Of a DNA stretch of 64,000 nucleotides, positions 37,101-46,245 are shown piece after piece. Both the position numbers and the translations under genes were made by a program. Under the pieces are notes generated by a model. That model was not told the origin of the DNA. It worked only from the letters and a program-made list of their open reading frames with translations, and searched no databases. The stretch's first letter is position 1; each line of letters begins with the position of its first letter. Origin of the DNA: Bimuria novae-zelandiae CBS 107.79 (taxonomy: Eukaryota > Ascomycota > Dothideomycetes > Pleosporales > Didymosphaeriaceae); the NCBI GenBank assembly GCA_010015655.1, contig ML976672.1, forward strand, positions 802,493 through 866,492, in the 5' to 3' direction.

Positions 37101-37481
37101 TGTTAGATTAGAAGGGTAATCTAATAAGATAAAAAGATAATAATTAATTAAGATAAATTAAGGTATAAATTATGTGTGCTAAATTCTCTATGTCTAAGAG
37201 GTCTAGAACTTTGCCTTTTATCTTTAGGTTACCTGCCTAGATATCCCTTACTTTATCCCTTACTTTATTCTTGCTTTATTCCTTGCGTTATTCCTTGCGC
37301 GTTAAGCGAGGGCGGAATGCGAGGGCAGAATGCAAGGGCGGAATGCAAGGGCGTAAGTGCGCCAGCCTCCTTGCATATGCAAAGGACCATGTGGTCGGAC
37401 ACACCCCCTTAGCATAGGCGGAATGTACGGGCGTAGGTGCGCCAGCCTCCTTGCAGATGCAAAGGGCCATGTAATCGGACA
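37101..37481 (-). repeat. LTR of nested Copia element (5' LTR in its own direction)
   Basis: Pairs with 31845-32225, with many transition differences. Followed by CCTTT (37482-37486). Confidence 0.9.
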
Positions 37482-38069
37482 CCTTTATTCTTTAGCGCGT
37501 CAGACGCCTCGTACGTAAATAATATAGAGATATATTAAAGCTTATAAGGATAATATTTCTTTCTCTATAGCATAATTATTAACTAGAAGGCGACTGTCTA
37601 GCGTACTATTACTAAGTCTACTATTAAATTAGAATTGCTTTTAATCTCCTTTACTAGCTTATAGATAGTAGAGTGGCTTTACTTCTTTAAAGGTATCTTA
37701 TTTAACTTAGGTATAACACCTACTATCTACTATAATAATTAATAAATAGTTAGCATTATTAACAAGGACCTTAATTAACTATATATAAAGGTTTAACACG
37801 TCGATATCTATTAGATGTGGATTTAACAAGAAGTAAAGGCTTAGCAACTTATTATTAAATAAGTCCTTACTAATAAGATGGCTATAGATAGACTTACTAA
37901 AGTCCTCTTAAAGACTAAACACTAGAAGTTTATTTAATAGCTCTATTTTATTAATATCGCGCAACGCCTCTAGGGTAGCGTTAATAATAATAATAATTTT
38001 ATATATCTAGTTACCTAATTAAGCAAGATTCTAGCTTTACCTCTCGATCGACATGAAGCTAAGGGGGTG

Positions 38070-38221
38070 TGTGACGTTTCAGTATGGAAGCTTGGGCCAC
38101 CCGTGCGGCCCGTGCACGTGACTCACGTGATCTACAGTATATAGCTCCATAGAGTAGCTTCTCAATCAAAACAACGATTGCCTCAACACTCTCTTTTCAA
38201 CACTCTTATTTCGACGCTACA
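38070..38221 (+). repeat. Right LTR of outer Copia element
   Basis: Nearly identical to 27259-27410. Followed by TAACG (38222-38226). Confidence 0.92.
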
Positions 38222-38226
38222 TAACG

Positions 38227-39044
38227 GATGCTTTACATAGGGCACTGCCTCGAGAACCCGTGTAGGGTATCAGGATACAACCAGATTTCCAACTAAACCC
38301 AGAACCCAGATTAGCCGCTAATAGCAGACCTCTATCGGTTTATCCGCTACCGGCACAGCCGGCACTGATGTCTACACATAGCCACTCACTGATGCATTTC
38401 GGACCGATTATAAACACCAATAGCTTCCCTGTTTCTCTAATTAGGTGAGTGGCGTACAAGGCGGACAAGTATCTCGCAGAAACCCCAATTTCTTGATGTT
38501 GCTGGGCTAACCAATTAAGATAGCTCACGTGCGTTCACCAAGCTCGTCTAACGAGCCCAAGTCGCGCAGAGTCCCAAAATCCTTGGCGTTACATCTTGAA
38601 CACAGCCATGCTAGTGACGTCCACCCACAAGACTAAGGTATCAGGACAGCACGCATATTAGTACAACAATCATGATCAGCAAGCACGCCTATTGGTTGTC
38701 TAGCCATCTACATCTACGCTTGCCAAGTAGGCACACGACTTCTTTCCTTTTCCCGTTTCACCACAGTCTACGCCACTGGATGTCCTCGATGTAAAAATAA
38801 GTAGACATTGCATGATGGTGGCAAACAAACGACATTTCGACATGGCACTTGACTCAGCTCGTAGCTACTCCTTAGCTTTGTGCCATGAGCTTGAGACCTG
38901 TTACATCGCCTCATGATCAAACAGCCAGCCTTGTATTAACACAAAAAAAAGGATAAATCCTCTTGGGTTGTCTGAATGTTATTAGGTCATACCATAATAC
39001 TATCTTGCACCTTCGTTTCACGTAACTCACGACATTCGTTCACG
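38227..39044. other. Intergenic, flank of retroelement
   Basis: Not TA-rich, so outside the RIP-mutated block. No gene recognised; the end holds the old promoter of the MFS pseudogene. Confidence 0.35.
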
Positions 39045-40858
39045 ATGCAATTACCGGGGAGACTCTACCATACAGCCCCACAAGATGATGATAGTTCCTT
39101 CTATACTTCACACGAGCTGCCCAGATTCTCATTCGAGGGCCATGATAGACGACTTATCAGCACTGAGCGATTGTTTCATAACTGGAGGTGTCCAGACGAG
39201 GAGAACGCATATAAAAATGACCTTAACGCGCTAGACGACAGTATGAAAATGGAAAAGGACATTATCGTAAGTTGCTGTATCCCCACTATTGCGCAAAGCT
39301 CATGGATAGCCTAGATCACTTGGGATGGCTCACACGACCCTGCGAACCCACTCAACTGAACACAGTCTCGGAAGTGGGTTGTTACATTACTTGTGTCGAT
39401 GTTCACGTTTATTAGTCCTTTCTCGTCAACGATGGTTACGCCAGCTCTGCCTATCATCGCGGATGATTTTGATATCCCAGAGGGGTTCATGCAGCAGCTA
39501 GTTATGACCATTTTTTTGCTGGGTTATGCGCAGGGTCCTTTTTTGCTTGCACCTTTAAGCGAAATCTATGGTAGGGTGGCCATCTTGCAGTACGCCAACT
39601 TGATATATCTCGTCTTCAACACAGCATGTAGTTTTGCTAAGATAAAGGAGCAAATGCTTGCCTTCCGCTTCGTGAGTGGAATTGGTGGAGCAGCACCGCA
39701 AGCAGTAGGTTATTCCTCATTTGGATTGTACCAATGGATGTTTTCTGAAGCACGTACTTACCAACCCTCAGCTGTGCAGCGGTGTCCTGGCCGACACCTG
39801 GCGCAAAGAAGAACGCGGCAAAGGACAGACTATCTACGGTATGCTTACTTGGATTAGTCCGTGTGTGGCACCCATATGTAGCGCATACATCTCACGGGTG
39901 GTGAGTTGGCGATGGATCTTCTAGACCACCTCGATCTTCACACTTCTTGTTCAGATTACGGGACTATTCTTCCTCCGCGAAACATTCGCCCCTGCCATCT
40001 TAGCGAAAAAAAGCCTAGATCGTCAGGAAGGCGCTCACAGGTATTCGCAAAAGGGTTGTCGTACGAACAGAATACGAGACTAGCGACCGGTTCAGTAAGA
40101 TCTTACGGAAGAGGTTGATTCTCCCCTTCGTCATGATGTTCACGCATCCGGCGACACAGGTTCCATCCATCATCAGGGCGTACTTATACGGAGTTATGTA
40201 CTTAATGCTGTCGACGTTTCCGCTCGTCTTCGAGGAAGTATATGACATGGATGCGGGTCCAGCATCCCTCAATTACCTTTCGATGTGTATCGGCTTCATG
40301 ATCGGACTGCAGATATCGCACCCGCTAATGGACGGCGTGAGTCTCCCTTACAATCGCTTTTGTCTGGGTACGGTAATTCAGAGTTTCTAACGATCAATAT
40401 AGCTCTACGCCCGTTTGAAGATATATTACGGTCTCGAGGAGGGTCTTCCGGAATTTCGCGTCCCACCCATGCTCATCGCCGGCATACTCTGTCCCATTGG
40501 ACTTTTCATCTACGCTTGGACGGCACAAGCACGAGTACATTGGATTGCACCGAACATTGGCTGTGGAATAGTTGCGATTGGAATGATTGTTGGCTTCCAA
40601 TGCAGCCAGGCTTATACAACGGACGCTTATGAGGCAAAGCACGCTGCATCAGCGGCAGCCGTCGGTGCGTTCCTGCGTACGATGTGTGGCTTCAGCTTCC
40701 CGCTGTTCTCAGTGCAGGTGTACGAGAAGTTCGGTCTTGGCTGGGGAAATAGTTTGCTCGCTTTCTTGACATTAGGAATAGCCTTGTTGAGCCCCGTGTT
40801 GCTGTGGTTCTACGGGGCAAAGCTGAGGGTCATGAGCACAAAAGGATTGGATCAATAG
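39045..40858 (+). pseudogene. Decayed MFS transporter (DHA1 type)
   Basis: Pieces in order: a cytoplasmic start (MQLPGRLYHTAPQDDD), a likely intron from 39269, ITWDGSHDPANPLN, membrane helices (SMFTFISPFSSTMVTPALPI), the A-motif region PLSEIYGRVAIL, and after a GTGAGT...ATAG intron (40337-40402) the last helices to 40858. TGA at 39357-39359 stands where Trp is expected after NPLN, and TAG at 39922-39924 where Trp is expected after WRWIF. Frame changes are needed near 39750 and 40000. The family exports drugs or metabolites; this copy cannot encode a full protein. It is 1.85 kb from the end of the peptide precursor gene. Confidence 0.75.
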
Positions 40859-41113
40859 CGCCAGGGAGTCGCATAAAGTCCAATTAGGTTGAAATATATC
40901 TTGCAATACATTTCAAACGGTTGGTATTAGACTCTTCTAGCGGAGGGTACCGAAATGGACCCCTCGTATTGTTTCGATGTATCCATCTATTGCTATATTC
41001 ATCGCGTTTATCAGTTGCCGTGTGTCGCATGATCTATTCGGATCGTTAACAACGATAAGAGAAACCCTGCCAGAGGTTAGATTGGGTCGCGATTTTGAAT
41101 CCAGTACCAGATG

Positions 41114-42254
41114 TCATATCAGTTCTGCCTCATCCACATGTTCGCCTCGCCTGCTAGCCAGGTACACTCTTCCACTCTCATATACCCCTAGGTATAATCC
41201 GCTGCCGACAAACGTCCACACACCCCTTAGGGCCCCTCCTCTCCATAAACCTTTGACGCCTTTCTCATGCACTATTTCTTGCCCTATTTTCCATGCACTC
41301 TTTTTACCCTTCAGTTCTGGGCTTACTAATGGATTCAAGTTCCGAACGGCGCTCTTTGCTGTAGCTTTGGAAGACTGGACCGTCTTTCCAAACGCATCGA
41401 CCAAGCTATCTGGGCCCGCTCTGGTACTCTTTTGCTGTGACGAGACTTCATGAACCGCATCATCCACCGCTGACAGCATTATTCGCGTTTTAACGACATC
41501 TATCGGCGTAGTGATGATCGCCGCTACTGTTCCGGCTGCTCCGGCGCTCACAGCTGTGATCATTCCACTCTCAAATATTGTCCCGGTCCTTTTGTTTGTG
41601 CGATCACGATGGTCTTTAATCATCTCTTTCATCTTCTCAAACATGGGAAATTGCAGAGCTGTAAAAGGAAGATTCCGTCCCGCTAGCGCTGTATATCCTC
41701 TCCATAGCGCTAACGGGTTTGATTTAAATTTTGCTAGTGTCTGCATGGTTGCATTTGTAGATGATCCCGCAGATACCATCTGGGCATTTTGCTTGATGAC
41801 CTCAGCAGGTGTGAGGATCGCGCATGAGACCAATTCCGCAATTGACGAGGCTCCTGAATGTACAATGGGTGTTGGGACTAGACCGTTGGGGTGCGACGAT
41901 GTAGGCGGATTTATGTGATTGAAAAATGCCTTTGTCCGCTCATATGTGGTGAAGAACGCTCCTGCTGATTTCTGTCAGCCGTGGTCCTTTATCAATATAA
42001 AAGTTTCATGCGCTAATGGGTGGTGGGTTATTACAAGAAGGTAACGTTGCTATGATGACGCTTCCCACGCCTTGGTAAACACCACGGAATAACGCCGGAT
42101 TCGGTTTTTGCGTCGTAGCATTGGTATATAATTTGGCGTAGTTGGGTGACTGTATCCGCGTTTTCAAAGTATCAAGAGGGTATACGAGCAGGTCGACAGT
42201 GAACGCTGCAACTGCGCCTGCGAGCAGAATATCACTGTTGCTATTACCGGACAT
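41114..42254 (-). CDS. Mitochondrial carrier, S-adenosylmethionine carrier-like (SLC25A26/Pet8 type)
   Basis: Two exons (42254-42035 and 41964-41114) give 356 residues. The three carrier repeats each keep the P-x-[DE]-x-x-[KR] signature: YPLDTLKTR, TPAEVIKQ and TPIDVVKTR. The Glu-containing second signature and the short first repeat resemble the SAM carrier branch, which brings S-adenosylmethionine into mitochondria; the substrate is an inference. The protein is longer than Pet8 because of an insertion of about 60 residues in the third repeat (around DDAVHEVSSQQ to SPELKGKK). The donor GTAATA is weak, but the splice restores PSSGAFFTTYE. It may be unrelated to the nearby peptide cluster. Confidence 0.8.
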
Positions 42255-42711
42255 GGATGTAGTTGGAGAACGAGGAAGATGCTGTCGAGACCTAGCACGT
42301 CGAAAATAAGCCGGGCGTGGGCGCTGATTTTCCCAGCCGAGGTCGGCACGGACCTTGAATTGCCGACGTCATCACTACTACTTTCATATTCCATCGTCCC
42401 TATGCTGCAATTCATGGTATTGCGGGCGATTTCTTACATCTTCTCAGATGTACCTTCTAGACGTGTGTACCATGGCTCGGCGCGTTACGTCGCACTTTCC
42501 ACGTGGGGCACACGGTGCAAAAGAGTGAATATCTCCATATTTGTGTAGAGAGCCCCTAAAAAGAATATCATCAGGAGTCTAGAAGAGTCCTATCCATATA
42601 GTTCTCGTACGACAGCCTGCACCGATACCCGGATCAACTGGCCCTCGCTGCCGCGTTGACGTTCACGTCCGTCGCGCGAAATTGCATACTAGGATCCTCC
42701 GTCCGACCACT
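42255..42711. other. Intergenic between carrier and peptide precursor genes
   Basis: Upstream region of the carrier and 3' region of the precursor. No further gene is supported. Confidence 0.35.
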
Positions 42712-43394
42712 TTACTTGTCATCACCAGAAGGTAGGATCTGAGTTGCCCTGTACCAGGGAGCGAATTCCGAGCGTTTTACCTCTGGGGCCTTGATGTCAC
42801 GTTTGTCATCGCTGGCCGGCAATATGTTTGTTGCTACTCACGTTAGATAAGCCTTTCGCTATCCGGAGTGATAGACAAACCTCTGTACCAAGGAGCGAAT
42901 TCAGTGCGCTTCTCCTCGGGAGCTTCTACATCGCGCTTGTCATCGCTGACTGGTAAAATATTCGTTGCTGACCATGTCAGGTTTGCATTGAGTATCTACA
43001 GTGAGAGACAAACCTCTGTACCACGGAGCAAACTCGGTGCGCTTCTCCTCGGGGGCCTCAACATCACGCTTGTCATCGCTCGCAGGGAGGATGTTAGTGG
43101 CTAGACCGCATTAGGCACACGTCAAACAACGGGATGATAAACAAACCTCTGTACCATGGTGCAAACTCGGTGCGCTTCTCCTCTGGGGCCTCTACGTCAC
43201 GCTTGTCGTCGCTCGCAGGGAGGATGTTGGTGGCTAGGCCGCATTAGACACACTTCAAATAACCGGGCAATAGACAAACCTCTGTACCATGGTGCAAACT
43301 CTGTCCGTTTGACGACCGCTTCGTTAGCGACGGGTGCAGCAGCTCCAAAGTTGGAGAGGAGCGCTAGAGCGCTGACAACTTCAACGAAACGCAT
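42712..43394 (-). CDS. Secreted Kex2-processed repeat precursor (candidate dikaritin RiPP precursor), five copies
   Basis: Five exons (43394-43280, 43233-43147, 43100-43014, 42967-42881, 42833-42712) sum to 498 nt, exactly 166 codons, giving 165 residues. A signal peptide (MRFVEVVSALALLSNFGAAA) is followed by PVANEAVVKR and then five copies of TEFAPWYRATNILPASDD or close variants (copy 4 has PVS, copy 5 reads SEFAPWYRATQILPSGDD). Each copy is preceded by Lys-Arg. Spacers DVEAPEE (three) or DIKAPEV (one), also bounded by Lys-Arg, separate the copies. Kex2 cleavage would release 18- and 7-residue peptides. Four introns of 46-47 nt (GTTTGT donors; CTAAT, CTGAC or CTAAC branch sites) each fall at the same place, within the Ala codon after WYR. 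Copy 5 has none. A UstYa-family gene lies head to head. Confidence 0.85.
42750..43310 (-). repeat. Tandem 133-134 bp DNA repeats of the precursor gene
   Basis: Each unit is an 87-nt exon plus a 46-47 nt intron. Exon text is strongly conserved between units. Introns 1 and 2 resemble each other and introns 3 and 4 have diverged. Confidence 0.85.
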
Positions 43395-44738
43395 TCTTTT
43401 GACTGGAGGACGAGAAGCTGGTGAGAAGTAAGAGAGGGGATAGGTACGAGGGGATGCCGGGAGAGATTTGAAAGTAGCAATTTATATATTTTCAGATGGG
43501 CGGGACCGGCGGTAAAGGTCCGCCATCACATACGTCTGATCGACAATGCGACGACTTTCAGCTTGCATTAGTGGTCACATTAGATAACGGAACAGATCAG
43601 TTGATCTCCCTCGTTGCCTTCATCACTTCCATGGTTTATGCAGGTGCTCACCGGTATACCCTTTGGGCTCACTATCGCAGGGAATCACGGCAGTTAACCT
43701 TCAAATCTCGGTCAATGTAACACTGTCAAGGGTAATTGATATCACGCCGGATAGATAAGAAGCTAGTGGAAGTCTTCCAAATAGATTGTCCACCGATTGT
43801 AACGGTTGAGCGGTCCGACACTGAAGCAGCCCCTTAGCTCGCAACTGGAAAGAGGCAAACCAAGCTTTGGAAATCGGCAGAAACAGCGACGTTCATCGAG
43901 TAGAGCAGTATAGTTCGGCTTTCTACGTGCAATATGTCGTAAGCATGCGAAGAGATGTCGTTACCGGTCGCTGTGGGGCTTTTGGCCCCCCTCGCTGTTG
44001 TGGTACGTACCTCGAATGTCACTGGCTGGCTTCACCCGAGAAATTGTATGCAGTACACTAGAGAGCTTCCTCAAACTTGAAAGTCGCACCAGGCCTCCAT
44101 GAAACAAACCCGTCAGTAGAGCACTTCTGCGTTTTGCCCGCATTTGACTTGATTGAGAGCTTCCTCATAGATAGCGGAAGTCTGTGAGATCGTCATCAAA
44201 GCGGTATATCCCACCTTTACCCCTCCTTGTCTTCGGGTGAACCCAATCCTTCTAAATGATGGTCGTCGCACTATTTGCGAGCTTTACGATAGACTAACAG
44301 CAATTCGACTAATTAGGCAGGTAACCTATACGTGCTTACTACGTATACGTGCGAGAAGCTTAAACAGGATTCGTTTACTCGCTTAGGAAGGTATGCCACC
44401 TTAGCATACCTAACACCTCGTACACAACAGTGATCGAGAATGTAATCGAAGGTGGAGCGAACCGGAAGCTTGACCGAACTTGGCATTGACGCCCCGTCTG
44501 CATGCATATTAGGCCTTGCAATGACGCGTCTTCAGCATGCCAGCTTATCTAGAAAGGTGTGATAGAGGAGTACTGGACGCTCGATGATGTAGCATTGCCT
44601 AGCTACGGTGATTGGGTCCCAGAACAGTGCGGATATCACCGCACTCGACCCGCCCACGACCACTTCCAACTGTTGACCGTGAAGTGGATATTTTCGACAC
44701 CACGATTCTTCCCGCACAAACTACAATTTCACTCTATA
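43395..44738. promoter_or_regulatory. Shared upstream region of the precursor and UstYa-family genes
   Basis: The two genes start in opposite directions from this 1.34-kb stretch, so common regulation is likely. No gene and no specific operator is recognised in it. Confidence 0.45.
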
Positions 44739-45842
44739 ATGGCTTGGTTACAGAGGGTAGAATACAAGCCATTGACCGCACACGCCGGTCGCGACTCCAC
44801 CTCAGAATCTGATGAAGACGAGACGAAAGGTTTCATCAGTGGGGCTCCCACAAAGGGAAGCAGGCAGTTTTTAATAAGCCAAAGAATGCTCATACTGGTA
44901 GCCGCGGCCAACTTCGTTGCCCTCGCCGTCTCAATCAGTCTTTTTGGGGGGTGGTTCTATGCCAACTACATCGTGCGCAACGCGGCCCTGCAGCGGGTTT
45001 CAGGCTACAGCCCAATATACGACCGATATACCGTTGACTTCGAAGACGTGGTCATTAATGGGACGTTCTTCCCACCGAAAGAAGGTGGCAGTCTCATAAG
45101 GCACCAGCCTAATCCCGAAGACGACAAGACGTGGGAGGAGTGGGAGTTGACGCGTGTATACCCAGTTACTCGCGAGGAGCTGACCAAGATGGGGAAGGAC
45201 TATACGACGGTAGCTAAGCTGGAAGACAAAGATTGGGGCTTGGGCGACAATGCGTATGCCGCAATTTTCGACGTGTACCATCAGCTTCACTGCTTGAACT
45301 CGGTACGGAAGGTGGTGTACGGCGGGTACTGTAAGTCACTGTCAAGGGGCTGGGTCGAATAGTAACCAGACTGACACTTTGTGACGCTCAGACAACATGA
45401 GTCAGGCTAGAGCAGACAAGGTCATGCAACGCGAGCTGCACATGAATCACTGCTTCGACATCTTGCTCCAGACCATCCAGTGCTCGGGTAATCTAGACAT
45501 GATTCCACTCGTGTGGATGTACACCCAGGAGTACCCTTTCGCGGACATGTAAGTCGTCTTCTCGCATGCGTTGGATGAGCAATCTACTTACGATGACTTG
45601 CAGGTCCATCAACAAGAAATGCCACAACTTTGCACAAGTTCACCGACTGGCGCAGAGAGAACACGATCGATATGGACAAGTACGTGGAGGTGATGAAGCA
45701 GCCTGAGGGGAATAAGCCGGGCATAAAGCAGCTGCCGGCTGCGGACAAGTATTATGAGTATTGGGGATACGATAACCCGAACCACAAGCCGGTCTCTGAA
45801 GGAGGACTTGGGCTTCCCTTGGAGCAGGACTCAAACTTGTAG
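44739..45842 (+). CDS. UstYa-family (DUF3328) peptide-modifying oxidase, apparent C-terminal frameshift
   Basis: Exons 44739-45330, 45392-45548 and 45604 onward (GTAAGT donors, CTCAG and TGCAG acceptors). An acidic cytoplasmic N-terminus is followed by one membrane helix (about residues 50-73, ILVAAANFVALAVSISLFGG). The lumenal domain carries the two family motifs HQLHC (181-185) and HMNHC (214-218), which are essential in UstYa-type enzymes that cyclise peptide cores through aromatic residues in dikaritin pathways. In exon 3 the reading runs MSINKKCHNF, and the expected continuation (KFTDWRRENTIDMDKY...) lies in the next frame, as if one base was inserted at about 45632. As read, the protein ends in 24 unrelated residues after HNF; the other frame runs to 45842. 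Sequencing error, real truncation or an inactive allele are all possible. Confidence 0.85.
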
Positions 45843-46245
45843 CCAAGGAAATCATCAATGACAATGTTGGTTGCGCTCTGTCTCGCTGTGCTTTGCTCGT
45901 CGGCCTGCACCCCTCCACTAGCCTTGGCTGCCCCGCCATTGGGCTCGCAACAAAAGTATTGCAAAGCGGGGCAAATCGTGGCGCAGAAATCGCACAGCCT
46001 CGCAAGATTGATGCGTCGGACGCGTATGAACCAGAGTATGGGTTCTAATGAATGCGCAAATACACGAGGGACTAGAGGATGGCTGGCGCAAAGGTTGTAG
46101 AGGTGTCGAGGCTTGTAGGCCTGTGGCGTCATAGCCACTTTCACGTCACGCAGCTGCTGACCGGCAGGACACCCGGATAGCTCAACCCTTCTTTCGTTTC
46201 TTGCCTCCACTCCTCTCCACCACACTCTCTCAACGCTCTTTCAAC
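45843..46245. other. Intergenic, upstream region of het-c
   Basis: No gene recognised. Confidence 0.4.

Larger units (their letters stand above)
31845..37481 (-). mobile_element. Nested Copia-type LTR retrotransposon on the minus strand
   Basis: Two 381-bp LTRs (TGT...ACA) with the 5-bp duplication CCTTT on both sides bound 5,637 bp. The element sits in the outer element between its reverse transcriptase and RNase H regions. A pyrimidine run (CACCCCCTCAG) next to the left LTR is a polypurine tract read on the minus strand, which sets the direction. On that strand KLDREIYIRMPRGYS and LKLHKALYGLR (about 33510-33440) are reverse transcriptase motifs, and 33308-33297 reads YVDN in place of YVDD. 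Many stops are present. It inserted after the outer element. Confidence 0.9.
27259..38221 (+). mobile_element. Copia-type LTR retrotransposon, RIP-mutated, with a nested element
   Basis: Two 152-bp LTRs (one mismatch seen) flanked by the 5-bp duplication TAACG bound 10.96 kb. After removing the nested element and its duplication, about 5.3 kb remains, normal for Ty1/Copia. On the plus strand a Gag frame starts at 27562 and meets a TAG at 27628 where NKPEDW is followed by the expected second Trp region. A zinc-knuckle relic lies near 28420, and the reverse transcriptase active site at 31309-31320 reads YVNN instead of YVDD. The RNase H end continues after the nested insertion (about 37490-38050). 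A purine run (AAGGGGG, 38061-38067) precedes the right LTR. No frame is intact. Confidence 0.9.

Noticed and set aside
42712..43394. Alpha-type mating pheromone precursor
   Set aside because: The layout (signal peptide, repeats, Lys-Arg sites) fits, but the repeats have no Cys pair or WC...GQPC-like core as in filamentous ascomycete pheromones, and a UstYa-family gene is adjacent.
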